Shown here: positions 11,748 through 34,789 of the stretch, piece after piece
Position numbering within the stretch: the stretch's first letter is position 1
Layout of the letters: every line of letters begins with the position of its first letter
From: Allodiplogaster sudhausi
Taxonomy: Eukaryota; Nematoda; Chromadorea; Rhabditida; Diplogasteridae
Direction of reading: 5' to 3'
NCBI GenBank assembly: GCA_945643635.1
Contig: CALZFC010000107.1
Coordinates: 319,501-383,500 of the forward strand
DNA: 64,000 bases
Translations under genes and position numbers: made by a program
Notes under the pieces: model-generated
Seen by the model: the letters and a program-made list of their open reading frames with translations, nothing else
Told to the model about the DNA's origin: nothing
Database searches by the model: none

Positions 11748-12053
11748 GGAAAGAGGGTGGGAGAGCGGGCAAGAGAATCAGCGAGAGAGATGGCGATATA
11801 TTGAATGGAGTTGGAAAGATAAAAATAAATAAATAAAGAAAGTTGTTCATCAAACAGCCGTTCGAGTTGATATCAAGGAATGAATCTAAATGGCCTCTCC
11901 TACTCACATATTCTTCACCACGTTTATAGACGTTTAGGGTTTTTCCCTCTCTTTTCCCACTCATTCTCTGCCCATCTTTATCTCTCTCACTTTCTCCCTC
12001 TCTATCTCTCTGTCTATTCTCTCTCTGTCTCTTTCTCTCTCTCTCGCTCTCTT

Positions 12054-12140
<87 letters not shown>

Positions 12141-12215
12141 AGAGAATACCGTTCGATTCCTTCCTTCTTCTGTTAATCGCTCCCACTTCATTCCTTGTGA
12201 ATCCTTTTCATCCTA
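10721..12215. other. Intergenic DNA with CT/GA microsatellites
   Basis: Holds CT repeats (10762-10800, 11060-11160), GA repeats (11580-11760) and a CT tract (11960-12140) in otherwise AT-rich sequence. I see no conserved coding exon; the open frames here are mainly read-through of the repeats. Confidence 0.7.
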
Positions 12216-12696
12216 CAGTACCGCCCAACATTTCTGGTACATATATTAATTATATTAATTATATAATATAAATAATTTCAATTGATTTTTCAGCGCTCAT
12301 GGCGCATTTCAACGTAGTTTTCTGTGCAAACTAGACTAATTCGATGCAGATAAATACGTTGGAAACATTACTTTCTCAAAAAAAGTATACACTGACGAGA
12401 AAATTCATGTTTTTGTCCGAAACCCATTTGAATATGCAGCGCAATTGCGCGCCTAGTGCAGCGCAATTGAGCTGCATATTTCAAATAATTTCGGGCTAAA
12501 ACATGAATTTTCTCGTCAGCGTCTACTTTCACTGAGAAACTAATGTTTCCAACGTATTTATCTGCATCGAATTAGTCTAGTTTATACAGAAAACTACGTT
12601 AAAATGCGCCCTGAGTGCTGAAAAATCAATTGAAATTATTTATATTAATATAATTAATATAATTAATATATGTACCAGAAATGTTGGGCGGTACTG
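12216..12696. mobile_element. Fully palindromic MITE with TA target duplication
   Basis: The 481-bp element begins CAGTACCGCCCAACATTTCT and ends with its reverse complement. Both halves pair along nearly their whole length (about 220 bp per arm). Flanking TA dinucleotides at 12214-12215 and 12697-12698 match the target-site duplication of Tc1/mariner-type elements. There is no coding capacity. The centre, about 12430-12475, contains GCGCAATTG-type short repeats. Confidence 0.88.
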
Positions 12697-12699
12697 TAT

Positions 12700-13194
12700 C
12701 TTCAGTTCCTGTCCATTGTGAAAGATACATAAAACAAGCATGTCTCTCAGTTGAATGTGTTCGCAGTATTAGTCATCTCTCTGAGCTGCGGCTGCAAAAC
12801 ATCGGAGAACGAACTTGTGGCTATAGCCGAGACACGGCTGAGGTAAACAAAAGAGTAAGAGGAAAGCCAGAGACACAGACAACGAGAGACAAAGAAGAGA
12901 AGAAGAGTGGCAGAAATGGAGAGTGGCAGAGATTGAAAGATAGTTGGGGAGGAGAAAGAAGAGCTGTAGAGAAAGGGAGATAGTTTGTTGCCAGTGTGAT
13001 GGGAGGCCCTTCATGACAAACAGTCACCTTCGATGCCGTTTTTCACTTAGCAAAGGAGTGGCCCTTTCCCATTCTTGCCCCACCCCATTTCCACTCTTCA
13101 TTGGTTATTTTACCCCCTTTTCTGCTCACTATGCTGTATCTTTAACTACTCTATGCCTATTGCTTGAAATATGGAAATTGTAGTAATAAGCAAG
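12700..13194. other. Intergenic stretch upstream of galectin
   Basis: No repeat block and no convincing exon seen. Open frames in this stretch lack recognisable domains. It presumably contains the galectin promoter, but no element could be identified. Confidence 0.5.
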
Positions 13195-14533
13195 ATGTCT
13201 TTGCCCGTTCCATACACTTCTCGCTTCGGATCTCCCCTCGTAGCTGGCCAGACCATCGAGATCCATGGCCTGGCCCAATGCTGATGCCAAGAGGTTGGTG
13301 GTCTTTCTCTCTCTTTACCATTCTCCCTCCTTCTCTCTGTCTTGTTCTCTTTCTCTGTCTCTCCCTATCACTCGCTATCTTTCTTTGCTCTCTCTGTCTC
13401 TCTGTCTCGCTCTCTCTCGGTCTCGACAGGCTGGAGGCGAATCTTCTAGCTGGAGGAGTGAGATTGGCGCAGGCCAAGCAGCGCTGCATGCTTCGATCCG
13501 TTTTGATGAAGGGAAACTAGTGCTGAACAGTTATTTGGTGAGTGAACGAAAAAGACAACTGGAATGGCTGGAATGGCCTAAAGTGTTTGTTGGAAGAGTT
13601 GTGCTTGTGGATCGATGGTTCCACTTCCCCATTCGTCGCCCTCCTTTGATTCCCTTGAACATACATGGAAATTTTTTATCGACGGTAGTCGGAAGGGTGG
13701 GGAAGTGTATTAGAACGACCAGGAAAAAAAACTGACGATAATACAGCCGCAGTTATTTCCAGGCATGACACGAAGGCAAAACAACCGAGTGATTTCACGA
13801 TTATGCCAATCTTTTAGTCGGCACTTTTAATTTATATTTTCATGTACATATTTTGGAACTTGTTGACTTGATAGGAAGGTGCTTGGGGCAAGGAAGAGAG
13901 AACTTCTCTCGGCATCAAACCTTCCGACAAATTCGAACTCAGAATCAGGTACCACTGACCCTTTTGAATAGAATTGATTGCGAAAGGGGGTGACAGCTTC
14001 TGTGAACAAATTATTGAGATAAGATGTGAGTGAGATGTGCTTGAGAGTGCTGGAGGACAAACTGATCGTATCCATTAACGGAAAAGAAATGTCTTCCTAC
14101 GCGCATCGTCTTCCTTTCCACAACATTGAATTCCTTCAGGTTCCTCTCTTCCTTCATAGTAATTACTAGTTATTAAAGGGACATAGACGAGCTATGTACT
14201 GTCAGCTAATGTAATAAAATACTACTACTTGTAGATCAAAGGGACTGTTCCCTCCAGAGCGTCAACTGGGGAGGGAAAGTGTTTACTCTGCCGTGGGAGA
14301 GCGGTTTGCTAATGGCTCTCTTAGAGCTGGCAAGTATTTCGTTATTAATTAACTACAATTTGAATATTTCTGTTACTTTTATTTCAGGCGAACGAATCAA
14401 CGCGTATTTAAAGATGAAAGGAGATCGCTTCAACCTTGACTTCATTGGAAGGAACGGCGACATTCTCTTCCACTTCAATCCGAGAATCGATCAAAGCAAT
14501 GTCTGATACCCTCTTTCTCAACCCTCCGATCAA

Positions 14534-14573
<40 letters not shown>

Positions 14574-14695
14574 GTCAGGTACCCTCTTTCTCAACCTCTC
14601 TGATCCATTCTCTCTCGTTCTCTCTCTCTCTCTCTATCTGGTTGTCAGATACCCTCTTTCTTTACCTCTCTGATCCATTCTCTCTCATTTTCATT

Positions 14696-14745
<50 letters not shown>

Positions 14746-15301
14746 CGTCAGATATCCTCTCTATTTACCTCTGTGACCCGTTCTCTACCCTCTTTCTCTA
14801 CCCTCTTTTTCTACCATCTTTCTCTACCTCTCCGACCCATTCTCTCTCTCCTTCTTTCTCTCCTTTCTCTCTTTTTCTCTTCTACATTCATGTTTTTGAG
14901 GTCGTTCGTAACTCCTTCGTGAACGGAGTCTGGCAGAATGAAGAGAGGGAGGGTCCCTTCCCCTTCCACAAGAATGTCGGCTTCCATCTCTCCATTATCA
15001 ATGAGCCATTCTCGATCCAGGTTTTTCCCTTCTTTCTTTCTCTCTTCCTCCATTCACTCTATGCTTTCTCTCTCTCTCTCTTCCTCCATTCACTCTATGC
15101 TCTCTATGCTCTCTCTCTCTCACTCCATTCACTCTATGCTCTCCCTCTTCTCTCCAGTACCGATGAGTATGTAATTGTTAAGATCGTGGTGGATGGCCAG
15201 CAGATCGGAACCTCGCTCACCGAACAGCGAATCCAGCTGAAGATTACATTGGAGTTCGTATCGCCGGTGAGGCTGAGATGGAGACGCTCGAATTTGTTTA
15301 A
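13195..15301 (+). CDS. Tandem-repeat galectin, frame-disrupted
   Basis: Exons: 13195-13293, 13430-13537, 13875-13948, 14046-14139, 14235-14333, 14388-14500, 14901-15020, 15158-15301. CRD1 shows LHASIRFDEGKLVLNSY, WGKEER and the core KLIVSINGKEMSSYAHRLPF; CRD2 shows ILFHFNPR, VVRNSFVNGVW, NEERE and VIVKIVVDGQQIG. CRD2 keeps the H-N-P-R, N and W-E residues that bind beta-galactosides, whereas CRD1 has H-A-S-I-R. No signal peptide is visible, as usual for galectins. The reading frame breaks near 13280, 13460, 14244, 14304, at the 14333/14388 junction, at the 15020/15158 junction and near 15234. Most breaks look like one missing base, several in G or C runs. Either a recent pseudogene or uncorrected sequence indels. 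Confidence 0.75.
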
Positions 15302-15616
15302 AAGTTGTTTTCAACTGAACTGCTCTTCTGTCCACGCACCTCTCTTCCATACTAATCCAATATGTACGTATATATATCATAACAGAAATATTGGATTTAT
15401 ACTCTAATGGTTACTTGAAACACTCATTTGTATTCGTTAACGATAAGGAAAAATCGTATATTATGGTTGTTTCCTAATGATGTACAATTTGAAGCAAGAA
15501 GTGTTAAGCATCGGTTGTATATAAGGTGCCGCTACATTCGAAACATTCATTACACATTAATGAGGGCTGTAAGGAAGAATTATTAGTATTTGTGAGTAGA
15601 GTGCGGAACTCTCTCC

Positions 15617-28717
<13,101 letters not shown>

Positions 28718-29664
28718 TGAAAAGGGAGAAAATGAGAGGAGTTGGCTTCAGGAAATGAAGGAGATATGTTTGTTAGGGGAGACGAGGACATGGCGGCTAT
28801 CTGCCTTCCGTCCAACTCTATTTGGGAATTAGGTGGAAGAGGTCCTTGTAGATGGAGCGAGAAATAGCCAGGGAAGCAGAAGATAAAGAAGATGGAGAGA
28901 AAGGTAGAGAGATAGAGGAGAGAGAGAGAGTGAAAGGAGAGAGAGTAGAGTGAGAAGGCAGAAACAGAGAGAGTGAAGGAAACGCAGAGCGACAGCGACT
29001 TAGAGGCATGGGCTGGAGAATGAAAGCTCTAAAAGAAAAGGGAAGCTGTGGACTCTTCTCATGTTCCCTTTCTTCATTCTACAAGTATCCGCTTGCTCTT
29101 TTTCGGAGTAAGTTCTGTTGTATACTACGAATTTTGGACGGCTGTTTTCTCATAGAGATTTATCGGATTGAAAGTCAAATGGCAGCCGACTGCAAGCAGC
29201 GGTCGTTGCAGTGTTTCAGTCTGAAAAAGAGCACATAAGAGAACGAGAGAGCTGTCGGAGACAAGCAATCACCGCATCAAAGATGTCTTCAATTCTCTCT
29301 CTCTCTCTCTCTCTCTCATTATCCCTCTCCGTTTCTCTTATTTCCCTTCTATTTTCTCTTATTCTCCCTATCCCATAGGTTCATTCCCAAATTGTCTTTG
29401 ACCCATGATCCCTCTCGTTCTGCGTCTTTCTTTCTCTCATGCACTCTTTTGCTTCCTCTCATCCTCCCTCCTTTCTCTCTTTCTCTCTCTTTCTCTCGCA
29501 GCGTCTTGCTATCTTCTTCGACTAACTTTCCCCGCTGTTTTATTTTGCTACCAGTTTATATCTTCTGCTACATGAAGTTGTTCAATCTCTCTCGACCTGA
29601 GTTCTAACTGCGAATCTGGCTGATATAAAAGGGCTGAGCCCATAAGATTGTTGTCGTGTTGAGA
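28718..29664. other. Intergenic region between the receptor and collagen 1
   Basis: Holds the divergent upstream regions of the minus-strand receptor and the plus-strand collagen. A GA-rich patch (28880-28990) and a CT patch (29297-29320) are present. No exon supported. 'atataaaag' at about 29622, some 45 bp before the collagen ATG, could be a TATA element. Confidence 0.5.
29622..29630 (+). promoter_or_regulatory. Possible TATA box of collagen 1
   Basis: ATATAAAAG about 43 bp upstream of the ATG at 29665. A similar ATATAAAAG (about 31781) lies about 50 bp upstream of the second collagen ATG at 31833. Matching spacing in the two neighbouring genes supports the call; no experimental support. 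Confidence 0.45.
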
Positions 29665-30396
29665 ATGGCAGAGCAGAAAGAAGAGAGGAGATTGTCTGAA
29701 TGGCACCGGGAGACTTTGTTCTCCACAACGATCGCAGTGTCTGCCTTCCTCTCGGCCGTCTCTCTCGGCTGCCTTCTTCTCACTCTTCCAGTTGCTTCCA
29801 GTTATCTCCGCTCAGTCGACCATAGAATCGCGTCCGATCTCGCCTTCTGCGAGGTTGACAAATTCTCATTTCCATTAGGTGGAAAAGAACGAGTGGAGTG
29901 GTTGAACTGCAGCAATCTGTGGATGATGTCATGACTGAAGTGCGTGGCTACACGAGGGCTGCGGTGCCTCATCCCATGGCCAACCACACCCGGCAGGCCA
30001 GGCAAGTCGGATACAACGGCGGTTGCAGTGGTCAGCACACATAAGTCCTCTTTCTCCCCACCCCGTCTCTCTCTCTCTCTGTCTCTCTCTCTCTCTCGCT
30101 GATCTCTCCCCTCTCTTCTTCATCACTCAAATTTCTTGCCAGGTTGTTGCCTTCCTGGCCTGGTTGGACAGCCAGGCCAACCCGGTGTTCATGGCAGGAA
30201 CGGAAGACCTGGCGCTGCCGGCGCTCCTGGATTCCCTGGACGGCCTCCCAGGCAAGAACATTGATTGATCTTTGCGTTGAGAAGGAACATATCTTATGCT
30301 AGTAGTATTATATAACGGACATACTAGCGAGCACAAATATGCATTTTTATTTATAAAATCGGAGAGGCGGAAAAATTGTGATGGGACTCCTTAATT

Positions 30397-30431
<35 letters not shown>

Positions 30432-30470
30432 AGATAATTAGAGTGAGCGAGAGTGAGGGTGAGAGAGAGT

Positions 30471-30513
<43 letters not shown>

Positions 30514-30911
30514 ATTGTAGGATCTGCGAAGACTCGACGCCCCCACCATGCCAGCAGTGCCCTCCCGGCCCTCCCGGCGGGCCTGGTCTTCCCGGCAACA
30601 AGGGTCAGTGCACAGGGTACTCCCACACCCTTCCCTCTTTCAACCTCTAATGCATAACTCCTCTCCTAATCTACTAATAAGAAGACCCATATAGTTTATC
30701 TCTCTGCCCCCTTGTCCTTACTCTCCTCTCCCCCCCCCCTCCCTCCCTCTCACTATCATTCTCCACCACCCTTCATCAACCGGTTTGGTTGCAGTTGCGT
30801 GGCCGGAACGCTTGGCCCACTCTGCGTACTTTTTCCCCCCACTCACACTCTCTGCCTGGCCTCACTCAGAATATCTGCCTGATCCGTCTGCCCCATTCTC
30901 CCTTCTCTCTC

Positions 30912-30948
<37 letters not shown>

Positions 30949-31562
30949 ACATCTTGTCTTCACAAACCATGACACAATGTTAAATAATCTTATAATGAGT
31001 ACAGAATGCGCTTTCGGATAACAAAACTAATATCAGAGACAGATATTAAGAGAGCAACGACTAATACATGTATAAATGAATATTCAGGTCCTCCCGGCTT
31101 CCCTGGCGCGCCCGGCCAGCCCGGCACCTGGTCGACCCCTGGCCAGCCCGGCCCGGCCGGCCCATCCGGACCACGCGGACAGCCCGGACAACCTGGTGCA
31201 CCTGGCCAGCCAGGCAATCCTGCCTACTCTCAGCGGTCTCTTCCCGGCGAGCCCGGCCCTCCCGGACGCCCTGTCAGCAATCCATGCTAGTATTCAGGAA
31301 GCACCTCTAACTGCGATACTTCTAGGGACGACAAGGCGGATCTGGTGGACCAGGTAACAAGGGAGAGCCAGGACAACCAGGACAGCCAGCCCAGCAAGGA
31401 CCTCCGGGGCAACCCGGCCAGCCCGGCCAGCCCGGCAAGCCTGGCAGCCCTGGGCAGTCTGGCCAGCCTGGGCCGGATGGCGAGAAGGGCATCTGTCCCA
31501 AGTATTGCGCACTCGATGGAGGAATCTTCTTCGAGGACGGGAACTTCCGTCGCCGTGCTTAG
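29665..31562 (+). CDS. Nematode cuticle collagen 1
   Basis: Starts [18 protein letters not shown], with a hydrophobic segment (about residues 20-45) that fits the N-terminal membrane or signal region of cuticle collagens. It continues with a non-Gly-X-Y region and a basic RQAR cleavage-like site before the first cysteine cluster ([11 protein letters not shown]). Exons near 29665-29853, 29879-30036, 30143-30255, 30518-30602, 31092-31270 and 31324-31562 carry Gly-X-Y repeats, an [16 protein letters not shown] cluster and the C-terminal [12 protein letters not shown]...FFEDG. Between exon 1 and the following segment the frame does not connect: the only AG-ended gap is 25 bp, and the frame [11 protein letters not shown] is off by one. 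So either an indel near 29900 or an unusual splice. Secreted and cross-linked in the cuticle. Confidence 0.85.
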
Positions 31563-31780
31563 AAAGAACGAACTTCTCTTCCTTCCCATCAAACTGCTTC
31601 ATTTCATTCCTATTTCTAATAAAAGAGACGACACAATTCTTTTCCACAAACAGGAGACCCGACGAATTGTAAAAGAATACATAAGAGTAGCTCTGTACAA
31701 AGGCACACGACGTTGGGCCCTCAGGGCAAGCCACGCCCACCTCTTGAAATGAAGCAGAAGAGGGAAAAGGTGGGCTGAGA

Positions 31781-31789
31781 TATAAAAGA
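31781..31789 (+). promoter_or_regulatory. Possible TATA box of collagen 2
   Basis: ATATAAAAG about 52 bp upstream of the collagen 2 ATG at 31833, matching the element and spacing seen before collagen 1. Confidence 0.45.
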
Positions 31790-31832
31790 GGCTGAGAGGG
31801 CAGGGAGAGGCAGCCACTCGCAGCTCGCATCA

Positions 31833-32913
31833 ATGGGAGGAATGGAGTGGGAAGAGAGAGAGCGGGCCTATCGTGTGGTGGCGTACTCCTCGGTCATCTT
31901 CTCCTTTGTTTCTCTCATCGCTCTCTTTCTCTCCCTCCCTCTCGTGAACAACTACATGAGCAATGTTAACTTCCGAGTCCAGAGTGAGATTCACTTCTGC
32001 AAGGTGAGCTCTTCCATCTCAGCCTCCATTATTTTACCCGCGCACCTCCATCTTGTATTCTTCGTAATGTCCCAATGAGAAGTGGAAGTCGTCCCCTTTA
32101 GATGTCTGCTCGTGACGTCATGCTGCAAGTGCAAGAGCTGCGTGCCTCCCCTCACCACGGACTGCCTGATCACCTCCGCCTACCCGCGAACTCTACGTCC
32201 CGCCGAGCTCGCCAGGCCAGCGGAGGCTGTGCTGGCTGCTGCCTCCCCGGCCTGCCTGGCCCGGATGGCCCTCCAGGCAAGAACGGAATGCCTGGTCGCC
32301 CCGGTGCTCCCGGAGCACCTGGTTTTCCTGGCCGTCCTCCAGCGTACGTTTAAAAAAATGGCACACTAAATGAAAGCATTTGGCTTCTCTACAAGTTGTA
32401 TTAGCCATGCCTTGCAGGATCTGCGAGGAAGTGACTGAGCCCCCCTGCACTCCGTGCCCTCCAGGGGAACCCGGTCCTCCCGGCCCTGTCGGAGATCAAG
32501 GCAACCCCGGACAGCCAGGCCATCCCGGCAGAAATGGAAATGACGGCCCGCCTGGTCCTCAGGGTCCTCCGGGACCTCCTGGACCCCCGGGCGAGCCTGG
32601 ACGAGACGGACCACGTGGCGAGCAAGGACGTCCAGCCTTCTCGACTCCTGCCATGCCAGGCGATCCAGGACCACTGGGAGAGCCAGGCCCACAAGGACAA
32701 CCAGGCGAGGGAGGGCAGCCTGGACGACCAGGCTCCGATGGAGCACCCGGTCCGCAAGGGCCACCCGGTCCCCCCGGCCCAGCTGGCACTCCCGGCGAGC
32801 CAGGACCAGTCGGGAATTCCGGCCAGCCCGGCCCTCCAGGAGAGCGTGGAGTCTGCCCCAAGTACTGTTCCCTCGATGGTGGAGTGTTCTTCGAGGATGG
32901 CACCAGACGCTAG
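31833..32913 (+). CDS. Nematode cuticle collagen 2, intact
   Basis: Three exons (31833-32003, 32102-32343, 32418-32913) join in frame to 302 residues, the usual size of nematode cuticle collagens. Order: cytosolic start [15 protein letters not shown]; hydrophobic segment [33 protein letters not shown] region; basic cleavage-like site SRRARQ; CAGCC cluster; short Gly-X-Y block; [16 protein letters not shown]; long Gly-X-Y block with one interruption ([11 protein letters not shown]); C-terminal [19 protein letters not shown]. It forms trimers in the secretory pathway and is deposited in the cuticle. It is a tandem paralogue of collagen 1 about 270 bp upstream, with the same cysteine layout and the same C-terminus. 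No frame defects. Confidence 0.93.
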
Positions 32914-33358
32914 GTCGACCTTCCCTTTGTCTTCCCCTCTGCCCTTCAGCTCCCCCACCCCACATGCTCCTCTTAATAAATTTATTATTATGGCACAAAC
33001 TCCCGTGGCCCACGGAAACGGACAAAACATTCAGCAGGAAAACTACGCGTAAGGGAGAAATAAAACAACTCCTGATTCGCTAAATGCAAGTAGATCACAA
33101 ATTAGAACTGCAAGACGCAAGTGAGATCCTTCACAGAAATTAGGTATCTCATTCAAGTTAGACACAAAGACTAGGAGGAAAGATTCTACTCCTGTGGATG
33201 GCGAAAAGTAAAGTTATGGCAGAGGTAGAAACATAGGGCTCTCTAAGATATGAAAGCCAAGCAATAACCATCCAAAATAACTATAAATTAAGTACCCGTC
33301 CGTCCCTTACATAAGGAACAGGACAGAAAGAGGAGCGAGATTAGAGGAGTGAGAGAGC
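32914..33358. other. Convergent intergenic region
   Basis: Lies between the 3' ends of collagen 2 (+) and VPS50 (-). AATAAA signals occur at about 32975 (+) and 33060. Nothing else recognised. Confidence 0.6.
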
Positions 33359-34158
33359 CTAAGCAGGAAGAGAGTTGAGAAGGCGAGTCTTTGTCTTGCG
33401 AGAGACATGAGAAGTTGCAGCAAGGAGCCCAAGGATGTCTTCTCGAGAATATTCCTTCAATGATTTATTTTTATCACACATGTTTTAATGATAAGAAAAG
33501 AAAAGGGAAGAAACTATGGGAGAGAAAGACGAACTTTGTGTTCAACAACCCACGCCTCCAGCGTTGTCTCAGGCAAGTAATAAGCTTTGATGTAGGCATC
33601 GACGAAGGAGAGGTGCTGAGAGGGTTTGCAGCCAAGGAAGGACTCAAGATGAGGAGCCAGCTGCTGTACATCCAAGAGCATCAGAGCACGGCCCTCGGCT
33701 GAGCAGCCACTCCCCACTCTACCGTACCTTAACAGCCACTCCCAACTCTACCGTACCTTAACAGCCACTCCCCACTCTACCGTACCTTAACAGCCACTCC
33801 CCCACTCTACTTCCTTAACACTCTACTTTTCAACAGACAAACCACTTCCTTGCCACTGACCCCTGCACAAGAGAATGAACAATGCAGTGGACAATCATCT
33901 GGGAGAGAAGGTCAGAGAGAGTGGGTGGTATGTCCACGAGTTTTGACACTTCTTCACGACGGAGGGAGAACACTTCCAGTTCCTGCGAATAATGCATATC
34001 ACGATAATACAAAATGATAGCATAGCGGCTAGGAGAAATCTGAGGAAGAGAGGAGAGAGAGAAAGAGAAGAGAGAAAGAAAGAGAGGAGAGAGAAAGAAA
34101 GAGAGGAGAGAGAAAGAAAGAGAGGAGAGAGAGAAAGAGAGGAGAGAGAGAGAAAGAA

Positions 34159-34198
<40 letters not shown>

Positions 34199-34625
34199 AG
34201 GAGAGAGAAGGAAAGAAGAGAGGAGATTGAGAAAGAAAGAAAGAAAGAATGAAATGGTCGAACCTGGAGAATGACGTCAACACAGGAACTGTGATGAGAC
34301 TGAATGTCAGTGAGTTGCCATCTCGTGGAAGCAATGGAAGAGAGAATAAGTTGTCTCTTGATTCCTCGCTCGGCCACTCCCTTTAACATCGCCTTCCCAG
34401 CCTCGCCGGCAGTCATCACAACCTGCAAAATATTTAGTCTTTTTCTTTCAAATGCACGTACTTAGGAAAACAAGAATTTGATACTGACATTGCAATAAAA
34501 TAAATGTAGCTTTTCCGCAAATGTCTTGTCGATTGTGAACAAGAGACTTTCAATGACAGGCCGAGTTAACTCCAGCTGACGACTCGCGAACTCTCTTGAA
34601 GTATTGAGTAGAGAGAAAGATAGTC

Positions 34626-34660
<35 letters not shown>

Positions 34661-34746
34661 GAAGAGAATAGAAACAGGAAGAGAGTAGACAGAGGGAGAG
34701 AGTGGAGAGGGAGAGAAAGAGAGTATAGGGAGAAGGACAGAGAGAA

Positions 34747-34789
<43 letters not shown>

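Noticed and set aside
31287..31833. Minus-strand frames across the collagen exons
   Set aside because: Antisense of Gly-X-Y repeats, which often lacks stops. The plus strand has full collagen architecture.
32366..33030. Two 209-219 codon minus-strand frames
   Set aside because: Same reason: antisense shadow of collagen 2.
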